A model generated the notes under the pieces. The model saw only the letters and a list, made by a program, of their open reading frames with translations, did no database searches and was not told the origin of the DNA. Below, piece by piece: positions 44,330-54,233 of a DNA stretch of 64,000 bases. How positions within the stretch are numbered: the first letter of the stretch is position 1; every line of letters starts with the position of its first letter. The DNA is taken from NCBI GenBank assembly GCA_003225055.1, contig QIAU01000148.1, positions 27,701-91,700 of the forward strand. Reading direction: 5' to 3'. Origin of the DNA: Acidobacteriota bacterium (GTDB lineage Bacteria; Acidobacteriota; Terriglobia; Terriglobales; Acidobacteriaceae). The translations under genes were made by a program, and so were the position numbers.

Positions 44330-47272
44330 ATGCCGTTGCCCAAGACCTCCCCTTGCACTCCCGACGATCGCCAGCGTCAGGCCATCGAACATGTGCATGG
44401 TCCGATGCTGGTTGTGGCCGGTGCGGGCACCGGCAAAACCACGGTCCTCACGCGCCGCATAGCGCACCTGATTCGTGAAGGTCACGCCTGCCCCGACGAG
44501 ATTCTCGCGCTCACCTACACCGACAATGCCGCCCAGGAAATGCGCGAACGGGTGCAGAAGGAACTAGGCGCCGCTTGCGCGGTTCAGGCCAGCACGTTCC
44601 ACGCGTTTTCGAATAACCTCCTGCATGCCCGCGGTAAGAACTTCGGCGTGCTCGATGATAAAGACCTCTGGATTTACTTGCGCAAGCGCATCCGCGAACT
44701 CCATTTGAATTACTTCGTCCGTGCCGCCAACGTGAGCAAATTCCTGGATGAGTTGCTCGACTTCATGCGCCGATGTCAGGACGAGCTGGTCGGTCCGGAA
44801 AAGTACGCGGACTATGTCGCTCGACTCGAACGGCGCGAACTGCCCATCCCGCGTGTCACGAAATCGAAAGATCAGATTCCGGACGAGGAAGTGCTGGGCC
44901 GTTGTCGTGAGATCTCGTCCGTGTTTGCCACCGTGGAACGGATGCTCGCCGAAGAGAACCTCGGCACCTTCGGACACATGATCACACGCGCCTGTGAACT
45001 CCTCGCCGCCCATCCGGAACTCTTGTCGCGCGAGCGCGCCCGGGCCCGCTTCATCCTGGTTGACGAATTCCAAGACGCCAACTTCGCCCAAGTCAAGATT
45101 CTGGAAAAACTCGCTGGGACCGAGCAAAACATTTTTGCCGTCGGCGATCCCGATCAGGCGATTTATCGCTTCCGGGGAGCCTCCAGTGCCGCGTTCGGAT
45201 TATTCCAGCGTCACTTTCCGGCAGCCCAGCTGGTGTCGCTCGAAAAGAACCAGCGCTCGCTGACGCCGATTCTTCGCTGCGGCTTCGCAGTGATTTCCAA
45301 GAATCCGCCAATTTTTCCCGCCGGCCTCGGTGCCAGACTCCGTTATCGCCGGGCGCCACTGCAAGCGGCTCGGGCACTGGAGGGTCACAACGAGGGCAGG
45401 GAACTACCCGAAGATCCTGTCGAAGGAGTCCTGTGGCGTGACCGGGAACTCGAATCGGCGGACCTGGTCGGCGTGATTCGTCAGAAACACCGCAAGCTCA
45501 GGACCTCGTGGAAGAACTTTGCCATCATCTATCGCAACCACAATCACCGCGACGAGGTCGTGGAAGAGCTTTCCCGCTGGAACATTCCGTTCTCCATCGA
45601 GAACATGGATGTCTTGGACACGCCCGCAGTACGCGACCTGCTGGCATGTCTTGGTGCCGTGGTTTCAACCGCGGACAGCGCCAGCCTGTTCCGTGTCGCT
45701 GCGCTGCCGCAGTTCGCCATGGACCCGGAGAAGCTTCGCGCCGCCATGAGGGCCGCCGAAAAACAAACCAATCTGGCATCCGTGATGGAGAAGCTGGAAC
45801 GGGGCCCGGCCGTTCTCCAGAAACTCCATGATGCACGGGAAGAGATCGCTCGTTCCAAGGCCCAAGCGCTTGCCGCCCTGGGCATTCTCATCCGAAGTTT
45901 CGAATTGCAGGATTCAGCGGTGGTTCATGCCGTGCTCAGTTTCGTCAAAAGCTGGGAAAAGAAGGCGATCACCAAGACCGGAGAAGCCGGAGAGCTGCTC
46001 GAATATCTCGAATACTTCAAAGAAGCCCGCGGCGCAATCCCCATGGCCGCGCGCGACCAGGATGCTGTCCACCTCATGACCGCACACGGCGCCAAAGGCC
46101 TCGAGTTCGATCATGTCTTCATCATCCGAGCCAGCGCTCCCTCTTTTCCGCTCGGCTACCGTGAGCCTCTTTTCGAATTTCCGCGTGAGCTCCGCGACCA
46201 AGATTCGCTCGCCGAGGATGAAGGCAAGCAGCTAAACGATCAGGAAGAGCGCCGCTTGTTTTACGTCGCCATGACCCGCGCCCGCGATTCCCTCGCCATC
46301 TATGCCAAGCAGGGCACCGGCAAGGACACGACGCCTCCCGGTTTCCTGCGCGACCTGCTGAAAGATCACAGCCTGGGACACGCCTTACGCCGTCGCAACG
46401 CCCGGCCGCTGCAAGTTGATTTATTCGCGGCAGAACAGCCGGCCCAGGCGGTTCTGTCCAACGCCAGCCAGTGGCTCGCGATGCCCCCCGGATTTGCCCT
46501 CGCCAACACTCTGAGCGCCACTGCGATCGAGAAGTACGAAGCCTGTCCTCTGCAGTTCAAACTCGAGCGCGAGTGGAGAATTCCTGGCGAAGTTCCCGCC
46601 GCCATGCAATATGGCGCTTCGATGCATCGCGTCCTGAGAACCTACTACGACGCCATTCAGTTCAATCGCCCCATGACCGGCGATCAACTTGTCGAACAGT
46701 TTCGCACCGACCTCGCCGAAGCCAAGATCGAGGATCGCTACCAGCACGAGCTGTACGAAAAGCAGGGAATTGAGCAACTGCGAGATTTCTTAGCCGCCGC
46801 CCGGCAGAAATCTCCGATCGAGGTCCTGCACACCGAACAGGAATTCAAGATTGCCATCGGCGCAGCGAAGATCATCGGCCGCGTCGACCGCATCGATCGC
46901 ATCACTGGCGAACATGTTGCTATTGTTGATTACAAGACCGGCAAGCCACGTTCGCAGGATGATGCCGATGAGAGTCTGCAGTTGTCCATCTACGCCTTGG
47001 CGGCGCGTGAGCGATGGGGTTACCGTTCGGACCGTCTGATGTTCTACAACCTGGAAGACAACACCGCCGTGGTGACCGCGCGCTCAGATTTGCAACTCCA
47101 GGAAGCCCGGGCCAGGGTGGAAGACGCCGCGGCAAAAATCGCTGCCGGACAGTTTGAAGCGAAGCCGGGCTTCCAGTGTACCTTCTGTGCCTATCGCAAT
47201 CTCTGTCCCGCAACCGAGAAGCGGATGTACACAGCAGACCCCGCCAAAAAGGCCGCCACTCGCGCCCATTGA
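44330..47272 (+). CDS. UvrD/PcrA-like helicase with C-terminal PD-(D/E)XK nuclease
   Basis: 980 residues. Superfamily 1A motifs run in order: Q motif 'DDRQRQAIEH', Walker A AGAGTGKTT, 'ALTYTDNAAQEM', Walker B VDEFQD, 'VGDPDQAIYRFRGA', 'MTAHGAKGLEFDHVFI' and 'LFYVAMTRARD'. The last 280 residues are a RecB-type nuclease with 'GRVDRID' and 'IVDYKTGK', and four Cys (one in 'YEACPLQF', three in 'CTFCAYRNLC') that would hold a 4Fe-4S cluster as in AddB/AdnB. It probably resects DNA breaks. No partner subunit is adjacent. Confidence 0.92.
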   Translation: MPLPKTSPCTPDDRQRQAIEHVHGPMLVVAGAGTGKTTVLTRRIAHLIREGHACPDEILALTYTDNAAQEMRERVQKELGAACAVQASTFHAFSNNLLHARGKNFGVLDDKDLWIYLRKRIRELHLNYFVRAANVSKFLDELLDFMRRCQDELVGPEKYADYVARLERRELPIPRVTKSKDQIPDEEVLGRCREISSVFATVERMLAEENLGTFGHMITRACELLAAHPELLSRERARARFILVDEFQDANFAQVKILEKLAGTEQNIFAVGDPDQAIYRFRGASSAAFGLFQRHFPAAQLVSLEKNQRSLTPILRCGFAVISKNPPIFPAGLGARLRYRRAPLQAARALEGHNEGRELPEDPVEGVLWRDRELESADLVGVIRQKHRKLRTSWKNFAIIYRNHNHRDEVVEELSRWNIPFSIENMDVLDTPAVRDLLACLGAVVSTADSASLFRVAALPQFAMDPEKLRAAMRAAEKQTNLASVMEKLERGPAVLQKLHDAREEIARSKAQALAALGILIRSFELQDSAVVHAVLSFVKSWEKKAITKTGEAGELLEYLEYFKEARGAIPMAARDQDAVHLMTAHGAKGLEFDHVFIIRASAPSFPLGYREPLFEFPRELRDQDSLAEDEGKQLNDQEERRLFYVAMTRARDSLAIYAKQGTGKDTTPPGFLRDLLKDHSLGHALRRRNARPLQVDLFAAEQPAQAVLSNASQWLAMPPGFALANTLSATAIEKYEACPLQFKLEREWRIPGEVPAAMQYGASMHRVLRTYYDAIQFNRPMTGDQLVEQFRTDLAEAKIEDRYQHELYEKQGIEQLRDFLAAARQKSPIEVLHTEQEFKIAIGAAKIIGRVDRIDRITGEHVAIVDYKTGKPRSQDDADESLQLSIYALAARERWGYRSDRLMFYNLEDNTAVVTARSDLQLQEARARVEDAAAKIAAGQFEAKPGFQCTFCAYRNLCPATEKRMYTADPAKKAATRAH

Positions 47273-47320
47273 AGCGACACCCAATTCTCTCCCGCGGCAT
47301 TGCTGCCAGAGAGGTCTCGT

Positions 47321-47358
47321 CTCTTGTCATTCCGAGCGCAGCCAGGAATCTGGTTTTC
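47321..47358. repeat. Copy of the 'TCATTCCGAGCGCAG' intergenic repeat
   Basis: TTGTCATTCCGAGCGCAGCCAGGAATCTGG, the least degraded copy of the family also seen near 22868 and 23219. (Read here as two adjoining pieces, 47324-47337 and 47338-47353.). Confidence 0.6.
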
Positions 47359-47394
47359 AAATCCTGGAGCACAACCGAGCAGGAAGAACTTTCC

Positions 47395-47430
47395 CACAAA
47401 AAACTTTAGGGGACGCTTTTCGCGTCCCCT
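47395..47430 (-). terminator. Intrinsic terminator for the minus-strand micro-gene
   Basis: AGGGGACGC and GCGTCCCCT form a perfect 9-bp stem around a 5-nt loop (47408-47430). Read on the minus strand, it is followed by AAAG and then six T. It lies 21 nt after the stop of the 13-codon ORF. On the plus strand no T-run follows, though it could also limit read-through from the helicase gene. Confidence 0.8.
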
Positions 47431-47451
47431 GGTTCGCTTCTAACTGAGCGA

Positions 47452-47493
47452 TTAGTGTTTCTTTTTCTTCTTTGCCTTCTTCTTGGTTGCCAT
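47452..47493 (-). CDS. 13-residue lysine-rich micro-ORF (MATKKKAKKKKKH)
   Basis: The ORF reads MATKKKAKKKKKH and stops at TAA. GGAAGGGAGA ends 8 nt before its ATG, a strong ribosome binding site. A promoter (TTGACA-17-TATACA) lies about 64 nt upstream and a terminator 21 nt downstream, so all parts of an independent gene are present. An in-frame ATG 9 codons earlier (47520) would give 22 residues but has no good ribosome binding site. Eight of 13 residues are Lys, encoded by both AAG and AAA. It could bind nucleic acid or ribosomes, or be a decoy peptide. I know of no named family. Confidence 0.55.
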   Translation of the reverse strand: MATKKKAKKKKKH

Positions 47494-47556
47494 TGATCTA
47501 TTCTCCCTTCCATTGTTCATGGACTGTGCAACGGTCTTTTGTTGCGACTGATTGAA

Positions 47557-47585
47557 TGTATAGAGTCATTGAAAAACGATGTCAA
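47557..47585 (-). promoter_or_regulatory. Promoter of the micro-ORF, TTGACA-17-TATACA
   Basis: On the minus strand a perfect -35 TTGACA (47580-47585) and -10 TATACA (47557-47562) are 17 nt apart. The predicted transcript starts near 47550 and has a leader of about 56 nt before the 13-codon ORF. Confidence 0.65.
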
Positions 47586-47781
47586 GAGAAAAATGCATGT
47601 ATGAGTCGCGTGTGACTGAGGTCATTCAGCCTCTCCCGCAGAAAAAATTCTCAGCATCGCTGTTGGTGTCAGGTTTCTTTCTCGAATTTTCGTCTCCAGG
47701 ACAGAGATTGTGCCTCACGGCAACGCGTCCTGATCGAGGCTCTGCGCCGCGATTTCCGAGTTTGACATGGGTGGGCGCGAC

Positions 47782-47787
47782 TATAAT
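47782..47787 (+). promoter_or_regulatory. TATAAT -10 element of the thiolase gene
   Basis: A perfect TATAAT lies 32 nt before ATG 47820. TTGACA (47762-47767) upstream is only 14 nt away, so the true -35 may be a weaker hexamer near 47758. Confidence 0.6.
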
Positions 47788-47819
47788 GAGTAGTTGTGAA
47801 GTCACCCAGGAGCGCTCCT

Positions 47820-49013
47820 ATGGCAGCATTCGACGACGTCGTCATCATCTCGGGAGTCCGCACCCCCGTGGGAAAATTTCAAGGCAGCCTCTCCGACTTC
47901 AGCGCCCCCCGGCTGGGCGCGATGGTGGTTCGCGAAGCCGTGAAGCGCGCCAACCTCGATCCCAAGCAAGTGGACGAGTGCATCATGGGCAACGTCGTCC
48001 AGGCGGGACTCGGCCAAAACCCCGCGCGTCAGGCTGCCATCTTCGGCGGACTTCCCCCGGAAGTCGGCGCCATGACGATCAACAAGGTTTGCGGCTCGGG
48101 ACTCAAAGCCGTCGGGTTGGCCGCGCAGGCCATCCAGACGGGCAACAGTTCGGTCGTCGTTGCCGGCGGCATGGAGTCCATGACCAACGCTCCTTATCTT
48201 CTGCCCCAAGCACGCAACGGCTACCGTCTCGGCAATGGCCAACTGATCGACTCCATGGTGCATGACGGCCTCTGGGACGTTTACAACGATTACCACATGG
48301 GTATCACGGGAGAGAACGTGGCCGAGAAGTACGGCATCACCCGCGAAGAGCAGGATGAATTCGCCTTGCACTCCCATCGCAAGGCGGTCGCGGCGATCAA
48401 AGAGTGTCGGCTGAAATCGCAGATTGTTCCAGTCGAGATCCCCCCCAAGAAAAAAGGTGCCGCGCCGGTGATTTTCGATAAGGACGAGTCTCCGCGTGAG
48501 GACACTACGATCGAGGTTCTCCGCTCGCTGAAACCAGCCTTCAAGAAGGATGGCACGGTTACTGCCGCCAATGCTCCCGGAGTGAACGACGGCGCCGCCG
48601 CCGTGGTGCTTACCAGCGCCGTGTTGGCCAAGCAACTCGACGCCAAGTCGATGGTCCGCGTCGTCGCGCAGGCCACCAGCGGAATTGATCCCAAGTGGGT
48701 GATGATGGCTCCCGTCGGGGCCGTCCGCAAAATCTGGGAGAAGACCGGTTGGAAGAAAGATGAAGTCGATCTCTACGAGTTGAACGAAGCCTTCTCAGTG
48801 CAAGCTTTGGCTGTGATGCGCGAACTCGGTCTCGATCCGAGCAAAGTGAATGTGAACGGAGGAGCGGTCGCGATCGGCCATCCCATCGGTGCCAGTGGCG
48901 CGCGCATTCTGGTAGCGCTTATTTACGAAATGATCCGCCGCGATGTTCACCGCGGCATCGCCGCCCTCTGCCTCGGTGGAGGCAACGCGGTAGCCATGGC
49001 AGTAGAGCGGTAG
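47820..49013 (+). CDS. Acetyl-CoA C-acetyltransferase (thiolase II)
   Basis: 397 residues, the standard thiolase length. The nucleophilic Cys lies in '[11 protein letters not shown]'. The His of '[17 protein letters not shown]' and the second Cys in '[13 protein letters not shown]' complete the active site. It condenses two acetyl-CoA to acetoacetyl-CoA or cleaves the reverse way. AGGAG precedes ATG 47820 by 7 nt and TATAAT lies upstream. It is encoded alone. Confidence 0.95.
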   Translation: MAAFDDVVIISGVRTPVGKFQGSLSDFSAPRLGAMVVREAVKRANLDPKQVDECIMGNVVQAGLGQNPARQAAIFGGLPPEVGAMTINKVCGSGLKAVGLAAQAIQTGNSSVVVAGGMESMTNAPYLLPQARNGYRLGNGQLIDSMVHDGLWDVYNDYHMGITGENVAEKYGITREEQDEFALHSHRKAVAAIKECRLKSQIVPVEIPPKKKGAAPVIFDKDESPREDTTIEVLRSLKPAFKKDGTVTAANAPGVNDGAAAVVLTSAVLAKQLDAKSMVRVVAQATSGIDPKWVMMAPVGAVRKIWEKTGWKKDEVDLYELNEAFSVQALAVMRELGLDPSKVNVNGGAVAIGHPIGASGARILVALIYEMIRRDVHRGIAALCLGGGNAVAMAVER

Positions 49014-49070
49014 GGTACGCCCGCGTCTCGCCGGCAGCTCGGCTGTTCCTAAAAGTCCTGGGCAGAGGCG

Positions 49071-49125
49071 GGTCTGGTGTGGACAAGCTGGTGTGGAGGC
49101 GGGTCTCGGAACCGCCGGCTCGATT
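49071..49125. repeat. GC-rich repeat with GGCGGGTCT units
   Basis: AGGCGGGTCT occurs twice here, near 49065-49075 and 49096-49106, followed by a partly complementary GGAACCGCC. It resembles the palindromes at 27984 and 62164. Confidence 0.45.
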
Positions 49126-49199
49126 TCAGAGTACCGATTACAACAGAAGAGCCATATCGACCGTGGTTTCGAGTCGGAGAAACTTTCCCTGAGGTGCTG

Positions 49200-50122
49200 A
49201 TGAACCGGAGTCTCGCATCCTGGAGCATCCTCTTCTTGGTCATTCTGCTCTCGTGCCGTCTGGGAACAGCGCAAGCTCCAGCCGTACCCGCCGCTCCCCG
49301 CCTCAATTACGAGCTAGTCCCGAACTTCTTCCAGCTTCCTCCCGACGAGCATTTTGTCGAGCCCGCCGGAGTCGCCGTAAACTCCAAGGGAACATCTATG
49401 TCTTTCATCGCGGCAAGCACCCGCTGATGGAATTTGATCCTTCGGGCAAATTCATCCACAGCCTTGCCGACGACCTGTTCGTCTCGGCTCACATGGTGCG
49501 AGTGGATTCCGAGGACAATATCTGGACTACCGACGTGGGCTCGCATGTAGTCCTGAAATTGAGCCCGGAAGGCCGGGTACTGCTGGCGCTCGGCCGCATG
49601 CGCATAGCCGGTGACGATGTGCTCCATTTCAATCAGCCCACGGACGTTGCCTTCGACCGCGATGGCAACATCTACGTGAGCGACGGCTACGGCAACTCAC
49701 GGGTCCTTAAGTTCGATAAGTACGGCAATCCGCTAATGGGATGGGGTATGAAGGGCACCGGACACGGGCAGTTTGATACCCCGCATGCCATCGCAATTGA
49801 CGGCGACCTGGTCTATGTCGGCGACCGTGAGAATACCCGCATTCAGATCTTCGACACGAATGGCCGCTTTTTGCGGGAATGGCGGCTCGGCCATCCCTTC
49901 GGTCTCGTCACTACGCCCGATCACTTCCTATTCATGTGCGATGCCATCGCTGCCCGCATTCTGAAGATCGACCGCGACGGGAAAGTGGTTGGCATTCTGC
50001 GTGGTCCGGAACGCGGGCAGGGGCCACACTTTGATCCTCACCAAATCGCCGTTGACAAAGACGGCTCGATCTTTACTGCAGAAGTTATCGGCTGGCGCGC
50101 TCAGAAGCTTCATTTAAAGTAA
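49200..50122 (+). pseudogene. Frameshifted exported NHL-repeat protein gene
   Basis: ATG 49200, with GAGGTG upstream, opens a signal peptide ('SWSILFLVILLSCRLGTAQA') and the first NHL strand 'FVEPAGVAVNSKG'. At about 49387-49391 one base is missing, and the protein continues in another frame as 'NIYVFHRGKHPLMEFDPSG'. Five more NHL blades follow ('FNQPTDVAFDRDGNIYVSDG', 'FDTPHAIAIDGDLVYVGDRE', 'FDPHQIAVDKDGSIFTAE'). Apart from this single shift the gene is intact, so sequence error or recent mutation are both possible. Confidence 0.8.
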
Positions 50123-50197
50123 AGAGCTTGGGGTCACGGATTCCTCTTTGCTGGCCAGCGCTCGTCTTACTAACCACGGCCACCAACCACTGGCCAC

Positions 50198-52324
50198 TTA
50201 GCCGGTTGCCTGCGACCCGGCCTCGATGGGCAGCGTGACCGTGAACACCGATCCGCCGCCCGGGGCGGACGTTGCTTCGACGTTCCCGCCGTGTTCCTTC
50301 AGCACTGCCTTACAGATGCTCAATCCCAATCCTGTCCCTCGCCCGGGCCGCTTGGTCGTGTAAAACGGATCGAAGATGTTAGGCAAATTCTCGGACGGAA
50401 TCCCAGGCCCGTCGTCCTGAAAGCTAGCCGAGACGGCCTTGTCGGCCCGCCCAAGGCGAATCCGCAGTGTCCCCCTTTCCCGAACTTCGCGAATCGCCTG
50501 CTCCGCATTGAGGATGAGATTGAGGAAGACCTGCATCAGCTGGTTGGGATCGCCGATCACCAGGGGCAGAGAAGCGTCGGGCAAGTAATCCACGCTTATG
50601 TTGTTCTTGCGCAGCGAGTAAGCGTGAAGATGTAAGGTGCGCTGGACAAGTTCCGCGATATTAACTTTGCTTTTGCCCGGCGCTGGCGGCCGCGAGAAGT
50701 ACATCAGGTTCTGCACGATTTCAGCCGCGCGTTTCGCCTGCCCGTGCATCATGGCCAAGTGCTTGCGCGATTGCTCTCTGACTTCCGTTTCCTGCAGCAT
50801 TTCGCTTAGTCCCAGAATACTCGTCAGAGGATTATTGAGTTCATGAGCAAAGCCCCCGATCATTTGCCCCATCGCAGCCAGCCGCTCGGTCTGGATAATC
50901 TGTTGCTCCATTTTCTTCTCGACGGTGATGTCGCGAACCGACACGACCACGCCCCGAACGTGGTTTTCAGCGTCAAACAGTGGGCTGGCCGACGCGCGCA
51001 TGGTCCGCCAATTGCCGCCACGGTGTTTAAACGGGTATTCGCAAAACCCGAACACCCGCTTCCCGGAAAGCACGTCGCGACACAATTCCAGGAATTCTGG
51101 TGACTGCTCCTCGACTTCGCCGACCTTCTTGCCCTTCAACATGTCGGCGTCGTATCCCCAGGTGTCGCGGATTCGCGAACTGGCGAACGTATATCGCTCC
51201 TCGGGATCGATCACCAGGATCAGGTCAGGGAAGCTTTCCAGCAGATGGCGTTGGAACTCTTCTTGCTGGCGCAACTGCCTTTCCATCTGCCGCTGCTCGC
51301 TGACGTCCACCAGCGTCCCCTGGTAGCGAATCACCTTTCCCGTAGGATCCCAGACTGCCCGCGAGCTATCCAGGCACACGACGGGCTTACCGTCCTTGCG
51401 GCGCAGGGTGATTTCCCGGGTACGCACGCCGCCGCCTTCATCCGGATCACGGCCCAGCACCGGCGGTTGTCCGGTATCAAAATTCAGACCGGTCACGTCG
51501 GTGTCCAACAGGCCGTCCTTGCTCTCATAACCAAGCATGTGAACCAGGGCAGGATTGGCGTCCAGCAGCTTTCCCTCCGGAGTACTGAAGTAAACGCCTT
51601 CCTGCAGGGTTTCAAACAGTTCCGTGAAGCGAGTCTCTTTTTGCCGAGCTTCGGTGACATCCCGTGCCAATCCGCTTATGCCAACTACTTCGTCATCTTT
51701 CAAGATGGCATTGAGCACGCAATCAAAATAAAGAATCCGGCCCGTCTTCTTCACTTTTACCCGCGTCAAACCGGACCAACGCCTCTTCTCGATGAAGCGC
51801 CCCAACCCTGCTTCGACAAAGCCTCGTTGCGGCTCCTCGATGAACTCGTCGAGCCGGTGTCCCACGATTTCACCGTAGGTGAGCCCCAGCGCGTCCGCCA
51901 TGCGCCGGTTTACGGTGCGCAGGATGCCTTCCAGCGACATGGCAAAGGCCACGTCATCAAAGCTATCGATCAATTCCTTGAAACTGCGCTGTGACCGCCG
52001 GATAACCTGGCTGAGCTGATCAAGTTGTTCTTCTGAGGGAACTGCCCCTACCCGGTCCTGCAGCCCATGCAGCAGAACTTTCAGCTCGGAAACCTCGCGC
52101 CGTCGTCCATAAGCGTAGGCGGCGAACAGGATCGCGATGAGAAGCAGGACAACGGGAATTGCGCTCAGCCGATAAGGCAGGTTCTGGAAGCGTTCCCAAC
52201 TCAACGCGGCCAGGGCCGTGGCGAGCAACACGACAAACAGAAGCACGACTCGCCACAGCTTCGATTCCTCCTGTTCCAGGTGGCTGGGACTTCGCTGCGG
52301 GTTGTGCTTCGGGTCGTTAGCCAT
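50198..52324 (-). CDS. Membrane-bound multi-PAS sensor histidine kinase
   Basis: 708 residues. Two N-terminal transmembrane helices lie at about 25-45 and 52-72. A short coiled coil and three PAS domains follow (about 110-225, 230-350, 360-475, with 'SFDDVAFAMSLEGILRTVNR' opening the first). HisKA has the H box GGFAHELNNPLTSIL, and HATPase has 'LNLILNAEQAI', 'DDGPGIP' and 'GRGTGLGLSICKAVL'. The signal may be a redox or small-molecule cue sensed by PAS. No response regulator is adjacent, so it is an orphan kinase here. Confidence 0.92.
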   Translation of the reverse strand: MANDPKHNPQRSPSHLEQEESKLWRVVLLFVVLLATALAALSWERFQNLPYRLSAIPVVLLLIAILFAAYAYGRRREVSELKVLLHGLQDRVGAVPSEEQLDQLSQVIRRSQRSFKELIDSFDDVAFAMSLEGILRTVNRRMADALGLTYGEIVGHRLDEFIEEPQRGFVEAGLGRFIEKRRWSGLTRVKVKKTGRILYFDCVLNAILKDDEVVGISGLARDVTEARQKETRFTELFETLQEGVYFSTPEGKLLDANPALVHMLGYESKDGLLDTDVTGLNFDTGQPPVLGRDPDEGGGVRTREITLRRKDGKPVVCLDSSRAVWDPTGKVIRYQGTLVDVSEQRQMERQLRQQEEFQRHLLESFPDLILVIDPEERYTFASSRIRDTWGYDADMLKGKKVGEVEEQSPEFLELCRDVLSGKRVFGFCEYPFKHRGGNWRTMRASASPLFDAENHVRGVVVSVRDITVEKKMEQQIIQTERLAAMGQMIGGFAHELNNPLTSILGLSEMLQETEVREQSRKHLAMMHGQAKRAAEIVQNLMYFSRPPAPGKSKVNIAELVQRTLHLHAYSLRKNNISVDYLPDASLPLVIGDPNQLMQVFLNLILNAEQAIREVRERGTLRIRLGRADKAVSASFQDDGPGIPSENLPNIFDPFYTTKRPGRGTGLGLSICKAVLKEHGGNVEATSAPGGGSVFTVTLPIEAGSQATG

Positions 52325-52616
52325 GGGTTACACCGTACCCAAGCATTGCGGTGAAGGGGCAGTGGCGCTGGATATATTCGAATCCTAGTAGATACCATAA
52401 CGGCAAGACAACAATAAGCTCGCAAAGGTTCTGACTTTGTAACTTGCCACGCGCTCTTCGCCACGCACTTTTCCTCCAGATCACCGGGCGACGTCAGCAG
52501 GGTCACCCTCGGTTCTGTCGCGCAGGGTTGTGGTGAGGGTGGGGTGGGCAGGCCTGGTTGCCCGTCCCTCCCGTATCTGCCAGACGGCCGGCCCCATTCC
52601 CCCGTCCCCTCACGCT

Positions 52617-53352
52617 TCACCAGACTCTCAGCACAACCGTCTGCGGCCTTGATGCCAGCCTGGCAAGCGAATAGAACTCCTTCGAATAAAGCAGGCTTGA
52701 AGCGCCTGCTTCCGGAGGAGGGGCGGGTCGGGAGCGATCCCATCGAACTGCTCGGTTGTTGGCGTCAGGAAACGGCGCCCGTGGTCAATGAGCACGTGCG
52801 AACCTGGTGACGCCAGGACCTGGGCGGCGTCAGCATGGAAATACCAGAAGAATCGCGGAACGCTGGGCACCAGTTCCACCGGGGTCGAGGAGATTCCCCA
52901 CGACATCATGGAGCGATGCGTTGTCCCCATGCTGAAGCACATGACCAGCGCATTCTGCGGCGCGTGGTCCAGGAACGCCAGCGACACGGCCGACATCATC
53001 TTGGTAATCGGGGTGAGTACCGTCATCCCAACACCATTGACCAGCAAGCTTTTGTGCCTGCCCTGACCATAGGCAATGACCGTTGCCGTACAGTCGCGCA
53101 GCAGATTGCGTCTAGGGAGATACCTGTCAAAGCTCCTGGTGGTGAACCCCAGCACCAGGGACGCCCATCCAATGGCATAGGAGGTGAAAGCGCGCGGAGC
53201 CAAACTAGTTCGTACAGAATGCTGCAAAAACCGGACAGGAAAAAGAACTCAAAGTACCACCCCATCGCCTGGCCCGGCAGGGATACCAGGGATACCCCCG
53301 CGTCGGACGGCCCGCGTTCAAGCTTGATGCCCGACTCAAATGTCTCGGTCAT
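52617..53352 (-). pseudogene. Relic of a fused MFS/spermidine-synthase-like gene
   Basis: The start (ATG 53352) encodes a first membrane helix ('FEFFFLSGFCSILYELVWLR') typical of spermidine synthase-like proteins with N-terminal membrane domains. After a frame change near 53215 the reading continues as 'TATVIAYGQGRHKSLLVNGV' and 'ALVMCFSMGTTHRSMMSWGI', the start of the synthase domain, so most of the membrane part is deleted. A second frame change near 52700 leads to 'ASSLLYSKEFYSLARLAS' and a stop at 52617. Several lesions make decay certain. Confidence 0.8.
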
Positions 53353-53798
53353 CGGTTGCCCCGAAATTGCTTAGCCGTTTGTTTGCGTCATCCTGACGGA
53401 GCCGAAAGCTTTCGCTCGCGGAAGCTCTTCGCGAGTCGAAGGATCCCGACCCTGCCGATGCTGCTTTAAGACATGCTTGCTGCGACCTGAGTATGCTCCG
53501 CGCGATATCTGCCTATTGTCACAGACTCGGCTCGCCGCTGCTTGCAAGAATACCTCGGATGACCGCTGGCCTCAGTTAGGTGAAATTTTAAGCTCAATGG
53601 CACCCTGGTCACGCGCATCCTGGTGACGTTACAGAACCGTGGAGCACGTATTTTCAAGTGGCGCGCCTCAGCATTGTCTTTTCGCTCTGAGCGTCAAGGT
53701 AGTAACATGCCAGCAATCGGCATTGACACCTTACTATGATCGGGCAGGCCCTCTCTCGCTAAGTAATTCGTGAACAGGATCAATCCACCCGATCCTAC
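53353..53798. other. 446 nt without a gene; includes an intergenic repeat
   Basis: Positions 53387-53452 hold a copy of the repeat that ends GAGTCGAAGGATCCCGACCCTG. The remaining sequence shows no supportable coding frame or RNA gene. Confidence 0.5.
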
Positions 53799-53984
53799 AT
53801 CCCCCTTATTTTTTCGCGACCCTGTATACCGCATTAGGAGAAAAGGAAGAAGCATTCCGCTGGCTCGAGAAAGCATACTCCGGAACGAGATCTTTACCTC
53901 GCTTGGATCAAATTCGATCCGGCCTTCGACCCGCTGCGCTCCGATGAACGTTTTCAAAAACTCATGCACCGCATTGATCTCTGA
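53799..53984 (+). pseudogene. 3' fragment of a TPR-type protein gene
   Basis: 'FATLYTALGEKEEAFRWLEK' in one frame is followed, after a one-base shift near 53888, by 'DLYLAWIKFDPAFDPLRSDE' then 'RFQKLMHRIDL' and a stop at 53982-53984. This is the standard C-terminal end of long TPR or kinase-TPR proteins. Another shift seems to lie just before 53805. Nothing upstream continues the gene. Confidence 0.75.
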
Positions 53985-54233
53985 CCCGTCTAGAGGCCCA
54001 TCCAGAAAGGCCCATTTGTGAAATTCGTGCGACGGAAACAAACGACTTATGGCCCGAGAATTCGCCGAAACCCCTGTTTCTGGATGCTCCCCTAGGACGG
54101 CTCCGTAGCAGAGTAGGTGGTATACACCGCGGTGCTGCCCGGCCAATGACTGATGAGCACGCACCAGTAAGTCTCTTCTGGCGGCGGGTCCTTCTCCGGC
54201 TTGGCGGTCCCGTAAGCTTTCATCTCCCTTACG

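Noticed and set aside
47579..48265. 228-codon frame overlapping the thiolase start
   Set aside because: It runs out of frame through the conserved thiolase N terminus; the translation is Arg/Ser-rich noise.
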